A stretch of DNA of 64,000 nt from Endothia cerciana (GCA_026119935.1 JALRMH010000001.1:1426001-1490000), one strand, 5' to 3'. Counted from the first letter of the stretch, positions 11,207-23,083 are shown. The notes: generated from the letters alone by a model not told the origin. Made by a program: numbers and translations.

Positions 11207-13268
11207 ATGGGTGACGCCTTCCAGCACGGCCCCCCTGAACACCTTGAAATACCCAGGATGGACGACCAACCCCCATTCCCCACCGGCCACGGCACCCGCC
11301 CGGTCTATACCATCGAGGAACAGCCCCTCGGCACGCCCAAACACCTCCGCATCGTCTGCATTGGGGCCGGCGCCTCGGGCATCAACCTGCTGCGCACCCT
11401 GCGGCTCAACCTCAAGCACCATGAGGCTGTGGTCTACGAGAAGAATGATGACGTGGGCGGCACCTGGTTCGAGAACAACTACCCGGGCTGCAGGTGCGAC
11501 ATCCCGAGCCACTGTTACCAGTACTCGTGGCGGCAGAAGAAGGACTGGAGTTGTTTCTTTGCGCCGAGCGGGGAGATCAGGGAGTACCTGTGCCAGGCGT
11601 GTGAAGATGAGAACCTGGCGGACTCGATAAAGCTGTCGCACCAGGTCGTCGCTGCCCGATGGGACGAGGCGTCGGGGCTGTGGAATCTGAGGGTGAGGAA
11701 CCTGAAGACGGGCGATCAGTTCGATGATACCGCCAACTTTTTGATAAATGCTTGCGGCATCTTGAAGTGGGTCCCCCTTTCTTGTCTGCGGTACGAGGTG
11801 ACTCCCCGGTACTGACACGGGAGCATAGCAACTGGAAGTGGCCAGAGGTCGAGGGCCTCCATGACTTCCAGGGAACGCTGATACATACTGCCGCCTGGCC
11901 CAAGGACTTCGACTACCAGGGCAAGACGGTGGCTGTCATTGGTAATGGCGCCTCGGGCATTCAGTTGCTGCCAGCGGTACAACCAGGTCAGCCACAAAAG
12001 ACCTGACGTGCTCATGTGATGCAGCCAGACTGATGCGAGAGGACCGCAGGCGTAAAGAAAGTCTACCACATCGTCCGCACGCCCACATGGGTTCCCCCAC
12101 CGTGGCGCCAGGCCCAGATGGCGGCTGGCCGGGGAGAGGTGCTGAAGGACATCGCCGTCGACGAGAAGGAGAACTTCACGCCGGAGCAGATTCAAAAGTT
12201 CAAGGATGATGAGGAGCTCTACCGGAAGTTTGTGAAGTCCATCGAGAAGGACACCGGCAGCAACTTCGGCATGGTAAGGCCTGTGTGCCCCTTCCCTCCC
12301 CCCCTCCCCCCCAACCCATCCTGACTGCCATCTGCCTGAGTACCCCCACTGACGAGACGCCGGCAGTTTGTCAAGGACAGCCCCATGCAGGCCTTTGCCA
12401 CCGCGAAGACCAGGGAGTACATGACGTACATGCTCGGCGGCGACGAGCGGCTGTGCAAGCTGCTCATCCCCACGTTCCCGATCGGTACCCGCCGTGTGAC
12501 GCCCGCGGCGGGATACCTGGAAGCGCTGAGGAAGGAGAATGTCGAGGTGGTCGGCGGCAACATCAGGAGGTTCGTGGCCGACGGCATCGAGATGGAGTCC
12601 GGCGACGTGCTGAAGGTCGACGCCATCATGTGTGCCACGGGCTTCGACCTGTCGTTCCGCCCGCGGTTCCCGGTCGTCGGGCGTGAGGGTAATCTCCAGG
12701 ACATATGGAAGGAGGGCACCACGCCGAAGGCCTATATGTCCGTGGCTGTCAAGGGGATGCCGAATTATTTCAGTGAGTCCCCCGGCCGTCCCGCATCATC
12801 GCCCCCGAGTCTGCGCCAGCTGACAACCCACCCACAGCCTTCCTCGGCCCCAACGGCCCCATAGCCCACGGCTCCGTCTTCACGCTCAGCGAGCACATCG
12901 CGAAGTACATAACCCGGGTCCTCAAGAAGGTCCAGGCAGAACACATCCGCGCGCTCGCGCCCCTACCCCAGGCCGTCGATGACTACAACGAGCACATCGC
13001 CCACTTCATGCCGCGGACGGCCTGGTCCGCGCCGGGGCGGTCGTGGTTCAAGATGGGCAAGGAGGAGGGCCCCGTCGTCGCGCTGCACCCCGGGAGCCGG
13101 GTGCACTTCTTCCACATGCTGGAGACGCTCAGGGCGGAGGACTTCGAATACGTGTGGGATGCGGACGGGCAGAACCGGTTCGGGTACCTGGGGAACGGGT
13201 TCTCGGTGAGGGAGATGGAGGAGGGATGGGACCCGAGCTGGTACCTGGAGGAGCCGGCCACGGTCTGA
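11207..13268 (+). CDS. Baeyer-Villiger-type flavin monooxygenase
   Basis: Five exons, 11207-11766, 11829-11986, 12050-12273, 12367-12772 and 12838-13268, encode 592 aa. All four introns (62-93 bp) are GT-AG and keep phase. The FAD site GAGASG is at residues 53-58, followed by the conserved VGGTWFENNYPGCRCDIPS block. The Baeyer-Villiger fingerprint FxGxxxHxxxWP is perfect at 200-211 (FQGTLIHTAAWP). The NADPH site GNGASG is at 225-230, and CATGFDLSFRPRFP is the late conserved ATG motif. Such enzymes use FAD, NADPH and O2 to insert oxygen next to a ketone, or oxidise N or S. The substrate cannot be read from the sequence. No biosynthetic partner genes are adjacent, so a stand-alone catabolic or tailoring role is as likely as a cluster role. 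The first two exons join at the NNWKWP motif, which supports the splice choice. Confidence 0.9.
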
Positions 13269-13985
13269 TACATAACGATAATGACTGGTCTCGTCGAGGC
13301 GCGTTGGGCGGCATTCTTATAAACGGCGTTGGGAGTAGCTGGCCAGCTTTGATCGGCCCGCTGGCCAGATGAGTACCGCATCAGAAACGGTAATACGAAG
13401 AGGGGCAGGCCAGTATTATCTATACATCATTTTCCATTGGGCCACTTGGGATTATGCTTGCGAACAATAACCAAATTCCTCGAGCTGTAGCACGCTACGT
13501 GGTGAAGATCATCCATCCCTGGGTGTCTGGCCTGCTGAGTGAGAATGGTGGATAGAAGGCGGCAGAGGGTGGAGAGCCGAAAGCACAGCGGAAAGGGGAA
13601 ACACGACCACTACAGTTCTAATTTTTGCTCCGAGATGGATATCATACATCTGAACGGCGTATGTCCGGCGCGAGTTTCCCAGAGGACCGAGGATTTCAGA
13701 GCAAGAGACCCGTGCGAACAATCTCTGTTCAACAAAAAAGGGCCATCTAGCCCACCGGTGTGGTGAAGATTTCGCTTCCTCCGATCTCAAACCCATAACC
13801 TCGCCAAGTCTTTACCAAGAAGGGATGACAGAGCTGGGCTGCGTAGTAGTAGACACCGAGGTGGTGGTGGTTTCATAATGCGACTGTGCCAACCGTGCTG
13901 GTTGTTCGCCCAGACCTGCTTGATGCGTACCGGCCCGTCTGTATCAAAAGCGCCTACCTGCTCTCCTTTTCCTCATCGCAGGACG
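13269..13985. other. Intergenic region between convergent genes
   Basis: This 0.7 kb stretch lies between the monooxygenase stop and the SDHAF3 stop. It presumably contains both 3' ends. No gene or repeat of note is seen. Confidence 0.55.
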
Positions 13986-14587
13986 TCATGGTACCGAGCC
14001 CTCCGGGTCGCCCCCCTCCCGCTGCTTTTTTATCGCCTGCATCAGCTCGTACAGCTGCCCTATCTGCTGATCTGCCCGGGGCGTCAGCACACCTCCCAAT
14101 CTGTCACCTTCAGCCACGGCGGCGAGGAGACCAGGCCGACATACCACTCATCTTCTCGATCTTGCCGGGGTCCAGCTTCTCGCCCACCCACGAGTCCCCC
14201 TCGATCCTCTGCGCGTAGAGCTGCCACTCCGTCAAGAACCCGACCTGGATCGGCCCCGAATCAGCCCAGAGGCCCCCCCAGCCCAGAGGTCCCCTTCCTT
14301 CCCCTCCCCCTCCCCACCCCCCCGGCTCCATCTCACACCCGACACGGGAGTTGGGTCCAACGTACCAGATGCGCGGGGTTGTCCACCTCCCGGTGGGCCC
14401 TGAACTCGGCCTTGACGTACTCGTCGCCCAGCAGCCTCATACGCCGCGGCAGGTGTCTCCTGTGTGCCCGCAGGAGGCGCCTGTACAGCGGTATCGGTGG
14501 CAACAGGGCCATGGGCTCGGGCCTAAGGCCGGCGGCGCCGCGGGTGGCGGATGTTGCTGAGGCGAGGAGGCGGGCCGTGGCTTTCAT
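13986..14587 (-). CDS. SDHAF3: Succinate dehydrogenase assembly factor 3 (Acn9, LYR protein)
   Basis: Three exons, 14587-14366, 14244-14145 and 14071-13986, encode 135 aa. The introns of 121 and 73 bp are GT-AG and phase-consistent. The N-terminus is a short Arg/Ala mitochondrial presequence. The LYR motif is at residues 34-36 (PLYRRLLRAHRRHLP). Family signatures follow: MRLLGDEYVKAEFRAH, DNPAHLVGFLTEWQLYAQ, GDSWVGEKLD, and the end block KIEKMSDQQIGQLYELMQ. Sdh7/SDHAF3 protects the iron-sulfur subunit of complex II in the matrix during assembly, and older yeast work tied ACN9 to acetate use. The length fits the family. Exon 3 is identified only because it restores the last conserved helix. 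Confidence 0.92.
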
Positions 14588-15595
14588 TGTGTCTCAGATT
14601 CTGAGAGGATGAAAGAGGTGTGAGGGGGGAGAGAGGGGGAAGAGGACAAAGGAGGATTTTGGAATTGTGAATACTCAGGATCCTGTGGTGGGGTCATGGG
14701 CATTGGCTGAGTGGAACATGGGATCTGAGATGGTGTGAGGCTGTCGCGAGGGCGGCTCGCGGTCGATGAACCACACAGTGCTGAGGCAGTGCGCAGACAT
14801 GGTTTTTACACAATCAGTTCCAGAAGACACGAGCAGCTTCTGGTCCGGCCCGAGGGGCACCAAGCCTCCCGGCCTCCCGACCATAGTAAGACGACAATAT
14901 CCCCCGCCCCCCACCCCCCCAAACAAATCCTCATGAACAGACAGACGCGTCCATGCCGGCAGCGGTCGTCGCTACTCGGTGCAACCAACAGACATGTTGT
15001 CGATTAGAAGGATCTTGGGTCCCAGCACTACTTCCGTTCCCGAGATTGAACTCCCAAAGCATGGGCGGAAAGCCAGGAGACGGCCAGCCACTGTGTTTCA
15101 CACATTGTGGGCACGCTCGTTGAAGACAATGAACAACCGCATCAGAGATGAGATGCCGGCAAACAGGTAGCAGGCCAAAACGCCTTTTCCCCTCATGACA
15201 TGCAGCTGGCCGTCTTGTGAAAGCGGCTTGGCTTGCTGCATGTTGGCTCACCCACTCAGCCTCCAAGGGGGGCGCAGCCCCTCTCTCTTCACACGATCCC
15301 CGCCACTCGGTGCAAGTCCTGGGCCCACTTGACACCCACTCTCCAGAACGGATTGGCTCGTTATGGGGACGAGAGATGCACTTCCATGCAGTTGGCCGTC
15401 CCTCTGGCCCTGGAAGCACATGCACAGACGCATATGCAGGCCACGGTACACTCTCGCGCCCGCATGTATATGAGCCCCCTGGACGGCCGCCCCCGACGTG
15501 ACCTGCCTGGTGGATCAGTGTTGCTACGAACTCCTGTATCTGTTGCTTTTGCCTACTTTGCTGGTGCCCGTAATGTTCGTGTGTGGTAGTCGACA
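14588..15595. other. Intergenic region between divergent SDHAF3 and NLR genes
   Basis: A 1.0 kb stretch with both promoters. I see no gene, no array and no clear regulatory motif that I would defend. Confidence 0.5.
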
Positions 15596-18500
15596 ATGCC
15601 CGTCTCCAGTGAAAATGAGCCTGTCAACATCCTGTCCTGTGGTACGTGTCCCTATTCAGGTCGTGGTTGACCCCGTCACGTACCGAGATGCCCTCGTCTC
15701 ACGCTTCTAACGGAGAGCAGATGGTGGCGGGATCAGGGGGGTTTCCGAGCTCGTTATTCTTCACGAGTTGATGACGGCGATACAGAAGAAGGGAGAACTC
15801 GCCAGGGTGCCGAAGCCATGCGACTATTTCCATCTTATAGGTGGCACCAGCACCGGAGGGTCAGTTATTCTTCTTGACGCGATCCCACCTCGCCTTGAAT
15901 CTCACATAATCCTTCCTATAGCCTCGTCGCCATCATGCTCGGCCGCCTGGAGATGACCACAGAAGAAGCCCTCGCGGCCTACGACAGCTTCGCAAAGGAC
16001 ATCTTCTCCAAACGGCGGCATAGCCTGGTTGAGAAGTACAAGGCCAAGGACCTCGAGAATAGCGTCCGGCAGCTGGTCCGGGACCAGGACAAGGGCAGTC
16101 TGATGCGAGACGGACGACCGAAGGATGCCAAGGGCCGTGTCTTTGTGTGCACGATGCCGGAGCAGAGGCACCGGGAGACGGTGCGCCTCCGGACGTACGA
16201 AGTCGCCGGCGACAAGTATCCAGGCGTGCACATCTACGAGGCGGCGCGGGCAACGACTGCTGCCACGACGTACTTCCAGCCGATGCCTATCTGCGATGAA
16301 GATGGCCGCAAGGTGAAGTTCGTTGATGCCGCGCTGGGGCTGAACAATCCTATCTCGATCTGCTTAGATGAGGCGGCCGAGTTGTTCGGGAAGCAGCGCG
16401 CGCTGGGTTGTCTGGTGAGTCTGGGGACGGGATCCCGACAGGTGGAGATGCTACCTCATGGGGGTCATGCGGTACGGTTTCTCTGGAGCACGATCAAACT
16501 CATGAAGGAGATCGGAACGGACTCGGAGAGGGATCATGAGAGGATGAAAGCCAAGTTCGCAGAGTATGAGGACACGTACTTCCGCTTCAACGTTGACGGT
16601 GGAGCCCAGGGAATTGAGCTCTCGGACTGGCAGAAGATTGGTGAACTCAGCAAGAGAACCCGAGAGTATCTGCGGACGCCTGAGGTCAAGAAGAGCATCG
16701 AAGATCTAGCCGACGTGCTTCTGCATCACCGCAGTCAGGGCCTTATGCTTGCTCATGGAGGTAAGTCATGCAGTATCTATTTTTATGTCGCTGAAATAAA
16801 GACTGATTATCATACGGCAGGCGGCATCAACATGGAGACGACGATACCTGCTCAGCCGCGTTTCATCCGAAGAGGAAAGTCAAGCAATATCTTTACGGGT
16901 CGAGACAGAATCTTGAGAAGGCTCGACGAGCGCTTCGGACCTCGCGCACCTGGTGATACGAGTAGGAGGGAGTTTCAGCTCAGAGGTTGGTACAGCTGAA
17001 TCCACCAATTTGGAGACACGAGCTCAACATACACAGGCATGGGCGGTGTGGGCAAGACCCAGATAGCCCTTAAGTTCACAGAGCGCAATGAGCGCAGGTA
17101 TGTCCATAGCGACTTTCGGCATGCATCGCGGCGCTGACGAGAAGAATTAGGTTCCATATCATGTGGGTGGATGCCACGGACGACGTGACTATCAAACAGA
17201 GTTTCCAGGATATCGCCACCAGTATCTTCGCCCCGGAAGAGAACAAGGAGCCCGTGAAACTGGTACTCGACTGGCTCCGGCAGACTACTGAGGAGTGGCT
17301 CCTCGTCTTCGACAACGCCCCGAAGTCAGGTCTTGGTCGGTACCTTCCGGACGGCGACACCGGCAACGTCCTCTACACAACCCGGCACCATAACATGGAA
17401 CCGCGCGTGCGGCCCGACTTCATCCAGGACGTCGAGGAGATGGAGATGCAGGACGCCGTGCAGCTCTTGCTCACGTCCGCGCACGTGCCGGCCAGCGTCG
17501 AGGCCAATAGGGAGCTGGCAAAAGACATTGCCAGAGAGCTCGGGTTTTTGCCGCTGGCCATCGACCAGGCTGGGGCGTACATACATATGGCGCCGTGCCG
17601 GTTTGATAGATATCTGGCGGTCTTCAACAAGCAAAAGGAGGAGCTCCTCAACAACCCGCGGTTCAGCGGTGGAGACGTAGCTCGACACATTGCTGTCTAT
17701 GCCACATTCAATATCTCGTTTAAGGCGATCAAAGCCTGCGCGGATAAGAGGGGGAACATGGAGAAGGTGAAGGATGCTGAGATTGCGCTCAAGCTCCTCA
17801 GGCTTCTTTGTTTCTACCACAATGAAGGGCTCTTGTTCACGATCTTCCAGTTTGCCGCTAAAGAACGATACGCAGTCGACAGACATATCCGCTACCCCCT
17901 GCGCGCTGGCGATGTCGATCTCAACGAGCTGGTGGACGTCACAGAATGGGACATCTCGCCGGAATGTCCTGATGGTCAGGCCTGGGTCAATATTGACTGG
18001 ATCAAGGGCATGAAGTTCCTACAGGACTTTTCGCTTATCAAGTTTGACGACTCAATCGGGTACAGCAACATGCATATTTTGGTGCATGACTGGGCTCGGA
18101 GTCGCATGGAAGACAAGGAGAATACGGAGTGGGGGCTTGCGGCGCGCTGTCTGCTCATGGACTCGATCAGCCTTGGAGGCAGCGCCCATGCCGTCGCCTG
18201 GCGTACCAATGCACTGCCCCATCTCCGAGCCATTTTGAAATACGTTAAGACAACACATGCTGATTCTGGGCTCGAAAGTGAATATCAGGCCAAGGCAGCA
18301 CACGTGTTCAATCAGGGCCATGATTCGAAGTCTGCCCTGATCGCTATGAAACGCGCTCTGAAGTACCGCAGGACAGAATTCGGCTACAACCATCCGCATA
18401 CGTTAATCGCAATGAAGCAGTTAGCAGATATGTTTGAGGATAGAGGCCTTTTCGCAACGGCCGAGGATCTTTGGCGGGAACTCATTGATCGACGGAGGCT

Positions 18501-19741
18501 TCTACTTAGAGATGAGATGTGGGAAGCCGCCCTCAAGACTGGCTCGAGTGAAGAGAAGCAGGAGCTTGAGATGAAAGATTTCTACTCTACAGAGCTTTTC
18601 GACGATCCCGACCTCAAGAGTGACACCAAGGGACTGATCGGCGTGCTGGTGGCTATGGATGCAAGGGAAGCCGCCGGGAAACTGCTTCTTGATCTCTTGG
18701 ACTGGTCGACAAAAAGGCACGGTCAAGACAGCGATGAGACACGAAATTTACAAGGTATCCTGGATAAGATCCCCGCAGAAGCGGAGGACCTTGGGAAGTT
18801 TAAGGACGGCGTTTTGGCCGTTGAGGAGGCCCGAAAACAACTTCAGATCGTGACGGAGAGACGTGGACCTTGGCACCATTCTACAATCCGCAAAGAACAG
18901 AGGCTTGCTGAAGCACTGATCAGCGCCGGCGAGTTCCATGAGGCACAGTGTTTGCTACGTGACATAGTTCAGTTCCGCAAACGCGTACACGGCCAGCATT
19001 CGGTGCAATACATGGACGCGATGTTCGAAGTCGGCAAATTGTGGAGTGCGCAGGGGCGTGCCTATGAGGCCGCAAATGTCCTCGAGATTGTGGTGCACAA
19101 ATATGAGACTGTCCTCGGGAATCGACACCCAAAAACATTGGATGGCCTCGAAGCCCTCGCTTTTTCTCACTCCGAAAAAGCCGACTACAAATTGGCTGTA
19201 TCCGATATTACCAAGTGTCTTGCTGGAAGAACCGACATACTTGGTCCCGATCACAGAATGACGAAATTTGCCGACGTTTGTCTAAGACAGTGGCGCAACT
19301 ATGAGGAGTTGATGCCGGAATGGAACAGAGCCACAATCAAGAATCGTGCTATCAAGAGAAGCCTAGAAGAGCTGGGGGATCGCGCGCCAGACTGGATGAA
19401 GCAGTGGCAACCAAGTACGTGGCTCTGAAGTCTCTTCTTGTGACAGTCACAACCATGATTAGGTTTCGTCGCGACAAGGACTACACATTCGATGCACAGC
19501 AATTCTGTCTTGGGTGTAGAGGCTAACTCAATTTTTTCCAGAGTCGGAGGAGACCATAATGCAGGCTTGCCTTGATCGTGGTGAAACGCTACCGAAGTGT
19601 CGATTAGTAAAGAAGGAGGAGGATGGGATCATGTTCCACGCACTTGAGGTTTTTGGGGTGGTGGAGGCCCAAACGATGCAGATGACACTGCACACAGAAG
19701 CTGGTCCTAGTGGCGGAAACGAAGGCCAGTCTGCAAGTTGA
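15596..19741 (+). CDS. plp-1: Fungal NLR: patatin-like phospholipase + NB-ARC + TPR (PLP-1-like)
   Basis: Seven exons, 15596-15641, 15721-15859, 15922-16760, 16821-16985, 17037-17097, 17151-19414 and 19542-19741, encode 1237 aa; every junction is GT-AG and phase-consistent. The patatin domain (about 10-340) has oxyanion loop DGGGIRG (16-22), nucleophile motif GTSTG (Ser59) and a late DAALGLNNP with Asp197. The NB-ARC domain (about 370-640) has P-loop GMGGVGKT (397-404), kinase-2 LLVFDNA (467-473), GNVLYTTR (488-495) and a GLPL-like LGFLPLAIDQA (547-557). The C-terminal part carries kinesin-light-chain-type TPRs, e.g. HPHTLIAMKQLAD and HPKTLDGLEALAF. This is the architecture of Neurospora PLP-1 and of the patatin gene at Cryphonectria vic2. 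There the NLR senses SEC-9 SNARE alleles and triggers regulated cell death in fused cells. A SEC-9-like SNARE lies 3.3 kb downstream. Retention of the 127-bp last intron would stop translation at 19428. The symbol is by similarity. Confidence 0.9.
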
Positions 19742-20239
19742 CGCATAGGCACCAAGCAGTTGCCAAACGGGCGCAAAGAAAAGAGATAGAAAAGAGAAAA
19801 GAAGAGAAGGAGAGTCACAAAAGGACGAGGGAAAGGAAAACCAAGATAACACAGAAGCGGTATGGGCATGTGTGTGGGAGGGGGAACCATCAGGTGCTGA
19901 TCCCTCATCACCCTATCAGGTTATCTGCCAAGCCACAATATTGCAGTCTGAAAATGAGGGTGTCTCAAGGCGGCTTTTTGGAAATTGGAGTCGGATAAGG
20001 TCAGGGTGACGGGCGTTTGTCGGCAGGATTAAAAACACTCGGATAGCTTTTTTGGATGACTAGTCAATAGATGTAGAACATAAACTGCTGACCACCCTTG
20101 CAGATGTTTATGTAGATCTTGCCATTGAAGGGTACTTGATATCTGTTTTACCCAGTACCGACAGTGCGGTGTGCCTTCCTTCTTACGTATTGTCATTTAT
20201 TGGATATGTATCTACCTCAGCAGATACTCTGCCAACGCT
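19742..20239. other. Intergenic region between convergent NLR and helicase genes
   Basis: A 0.5 kb purine-rich 3' region. It probably contains the polyadenylation sites of both genes; nothing else is seen. Confidence 0.5.
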
Positions 20240-22540
20240 TTATGATTCCATGATCTCGAAAATCCAGTTCGCTTGGATGACACTGACCTTCTTGGCATAA
20301 TTTCTGGTCGTAAAGACATGTTCTAGGAACATGATAGCCTCCTTCTTCTGTCCATGAAGGACACTCGCGGGATGAATAGCAACGATGTGCTTGCCAAATG
20401 ATGTCACATAGCTGGCGTCTGGTGCCAGGAGGGCGGTCTTCATCGCGAACCCCGTCAAGAAACATTTCAAGATGACCTCAGCACGCTCTGACGACGTGGG
20501 CGTGAACGGTTGAGGATCCTGTAGTGGGGCGTCAAGCATCTTTTCCTTGAGACACAACCCTCGTAGTTGCTTGCGAATATTGAGTGCTTGCTTCATGACC
20601 CTTGTATTGACTTTTCTGCGCTTGCACCACTCGACTCGATCTGCATGTTCTGCCGTATACTGTTGCACCGTGGTGAGGTAGGTTAGGAGGTCGCCCTCCC
20701 GGCGGTACAGCTCCTTTCGATGTTCTTGCACCTCTTCGATTTGCTCCTCGGAGCGTAGTTGGTGGAATAGGTCGTCTCCAGCCGTCAGACACGCAATAAT
20801 GTCGATGACTTCTAAGAGACAGTCGTTCCTCGGATCTGCTGCGGCAAGCAGAACCCTACCATACGGTGCGGTGACAGGGAAATGAGCCATTTTCTTCCCC
20901 ATTTCAGTGAGGGTTCCATCGTCTGTAATGGCACCGAGGACGTGCAGATGAAGTAGCGCTTTCTCGAAGGCTTCGTCATCCGGTGTGTCCATCAATGGGA
21001 AGGAGAAGATGTCGTCAATGCCTCGCGCTTTCATGGTTAAAACCGCTCCTAAGATGTCGATTCGCAAGATCTCCGGCAAATCTGAGTCCTTGAGGATGGT
21101 CTCATAGCTTTCTTCGGTGTACAGCCTATAGCACTGTCCTGGTGCTTCTCTGCCAGCTCTTCCTGTCCTCTGGATAGCTGATGACTTCGAGATCGGCTTG
21201 GGGAGTAACGACTCCATGCCAAGTCTGACGCGATACTGCTTGGTTTTGGCTTTTCCGGTGTCGATGACATATCGAACCCCAGGAACCGTGACTGATGTTT
21301 CTGCAATATTTGTAGATAAGACGACCTTCCGAGCAATCCTCCCAGAGACAGGTTGAAAGGCTTTCTGTTGTGCTTCGATTGACATCTGTCCGAACAGGGG
21401 CACCGGAACAAGTTTCGGCACGTTCGAGGCCAGGGTTTTGGCGTAGTCTTCTATGATCTTCTGGGCAGCCTCAATTTCCTCCTGCCCAGTGAGGAAGGCC
21501 AAGATGTCTCCGGGGCACGGCTGTTCGGTGTGAATCTTCGTGATTGTCTCGATGAGTGCATCTTGGACGTCTGGTACTGGCTTTGAGGTATGGATTATAT
21601 TGACTGGGTAGAGACGACCTGGTATGTTCAGGAATGTCGGCTCCCGAGGCTGGCCAGCGTGATCAATCGTGAAGAAAGATCGGATCTTCTCCACGTCTGC
21701 GGTGGCGCTCATGATTGTGACCTTCAAGGGCACGCCCCCACGCCCGGCCTGGTTGCCAGAGATGATTTGCTTGAGGAAACCCGAGAGCAGATCAACATCA
21801 ATACTTCTTTCGTGGATTTCATCAACGATGACGGCACTGTACCGCCGCAGGTGAGGATCGCGCAGCAGCTCCTGGAGAAGCATGCCTTCTGTCAGGAATT
21901 TGATCCTGGTTCCCTTCGGGACGTTGTGATCGAAGCGAACGGAATATCCAACAAGGCCCTCGCGATGGCCGGGCCCCTGGTGAAGTGGTGTTCCAGCTTC
22001 CTTAGAGACCCTGTGGGCGAGGGTGGTGGCAGCAACTCGCCGTGGTTGCGTGATAGCAATGGTGCCTCCAACAGAGACGTCCTCTGTGCGGTTCGCTGTG
22101 CGTATCTTGACCGTCTCCTTCTGACACCATTTTTCAGTGAAGAGGAACTGGGGCACCTGGGTACTCTTACCAGAGCCCGTCTCGGCCACCACGATGAGAA
22201 CGTCGTTTTCCCTCAGAGCCTCTCGGATGTGATTCCGGTGCTTCCAAATCGGGAGTCTCTCGCGGGTTCCCAACAAGTCTTTGTCGCCTTTCTCTTGTTG
22301 ATTTGAGCAAGAGGCAAGACCGCTGACTGGCCCTTTGTTGACGCGAGATCCTGTGCTCTGTCGTGTGCCTTGCTGTGAGGTTTCATCCCCTTGCGTGCCA
22401 CTCACAGGACTGGTGGCATCGCCGCCGTCCGTCACACCTGTATTTTCGGGTACACCATTCAAAAACCCTTCGATTGAGATGATCTTGTCGCCAATTCTGA
22501 CGAATGCGCCATTTTCTGAGGTTTTCCGTCGTTTGGGCAT
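20240..22540 (-). CDS. DEIH/DEAH-box RNA helicase, Dhr2-like
   Basis: A single-exon frame of 766 aa from ATG 22540. A low-complexity N-terminus of about 90 residues precedes the helicase core. Motif I is GSGKST (122-127), motif Ia TQPRRVAA (164-171), motif II DEIH (240-243), motif III SAT (278-280), motif V TNIAETSVT (410-418) and motif VI QRTGRAGR (457-464). The DEAH-family winged-helix/ratchet and OB-fold regions follow, ending in TRNYAKKVSVIQANWIFEI. The size and short N-terminus match nucleolar Dhr2, which acts in 18S rRNA maturation, better than the longer spliceosomal Prp2/16/22 proteins; Prp43-like is the main alternative. The second motif-II residue is Ile rather than Ala, as in some DHX9-type enzymes. 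It lies between the NLR and the SNARE, convergent to the former and in tandem with the latter. Nothing in its sequence suggests a role in allorecognition. Confidence 0.82.
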   Translation of the reverse strand: MPKRRKTSENGAFVRIGDKIISIEGFLNGVPENTGVTDGGDATSPVSGTQGDETSQQGTRQSTGSRVNKGPVSGLASCSNQQEKGDKDLLGTRERLPIWKHRNHIREALRENDVLIVVAETGSGKSTQVPQFLFTEKWCQKETVKIRTANRTEDVSVGGTIAITQPRRVAATTLAHRVSKEAGTPLHQGPGHREGLVGYSVRFDHNVPKGTRIKFLTEGMLLQELLRDPHLRRYSAVIVDEIHERSIDVDLLSGFLKQIISGNQAGRGGVPLKVTIMSATADVEKIRSFFTIDHAGQPREPTFLNIPGRLYPVNIIHTSKPVPDVQDALIETITKIHTEQPCPGDILAFLTGQEEIEAAQKIIEDYAKTLASNVPKLVPVPLFGQMSIEAQQKAFQPVSGRIARKVVLSTNIAETSVTVPGVRYVIDTGKAKTKQYRVRLGMESLLPKPISKSSAIQRTGRAGREAPGQCYRLYTEESYETILKDSDLPEILRIDILGAVLTMKARGIDDIFSFPLMDTPDDEAFEKALLHLHVLGAITDDGTLTEMGKKMAHFPVTAPYGRVLLAAADPRNDCLLEVIDIIACLTAGDDLFHQLRSEEQIEEVQEHRKELYRREGDLLTYLTTVQQYTAEHADRVEWCKRRKVNTRVMKQALNIRKQLRGLCLKEKMLDAPLQDPQPFTPTSSERAEVILKCFLTGFAMKTALLAPDASYVTSFGKHIVAIHPASVLHGQKKEAIMFLEHVFTTRNYAKKVSVIQANWIFEIMES

Positions 22541-23083
22541 TATCGCGGTGTTTGATGTAGGTCAGAGCATTTGAGAAGTCTCTTCGTGTGAAAGTGAAAA
22601 GTATTCAGCGGTCCAGGCATACTGCCTGACTGCCTTTGATTATCTAAGCATGGCCTAAGCGTTTTACCAGCCTTTCACATGCAACTTTCAATGAGGAATA
22701 TCACCAGGATTTGTTCTTGCTTCCAAATGCTATATACACCGAACACCAGCAGTTGAATTTGAGCAGAAACATCATCTCGCCGAAATCCATCCAGTTTTTG
22801 ACAAGACAGCTACTACAGACTTAGGTACCGACTCCTTACGACACAAGACTGCATACGGGATTGAGGGAGGGATCACACCGACCGACTAGGCATTGAGGAT
22901 GAGGGCCGGTGATTCGTTCATCAGGTTCCGCTGGCCGTTGCTATCCAATGATGCTGCATACTGAAAATGGTAGATAGGGACAGCGAACTCTCAACCGTCG
23001 AGAAGTTACACCCGCGATCTTCGACCTCATGATCCTATGGACGGATACCCCCGAGAAGAAGCAAGACTGAGCGTTCTCGGTCT
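22541..23083. other. Intergenic region between SNARE and helicase
   Basis: A 0.54 kb stretch downstream of the SNARE stop and upstream of the helicase start. No gene seen. Confidence 0.5.

Noticed and set aside
21590..22306. 238-codon open frame on the plus strand
   Set aside because: It is fully antisense to the helicase core, whose motifs are perfect on the minus strand; it shows no domain of its own.
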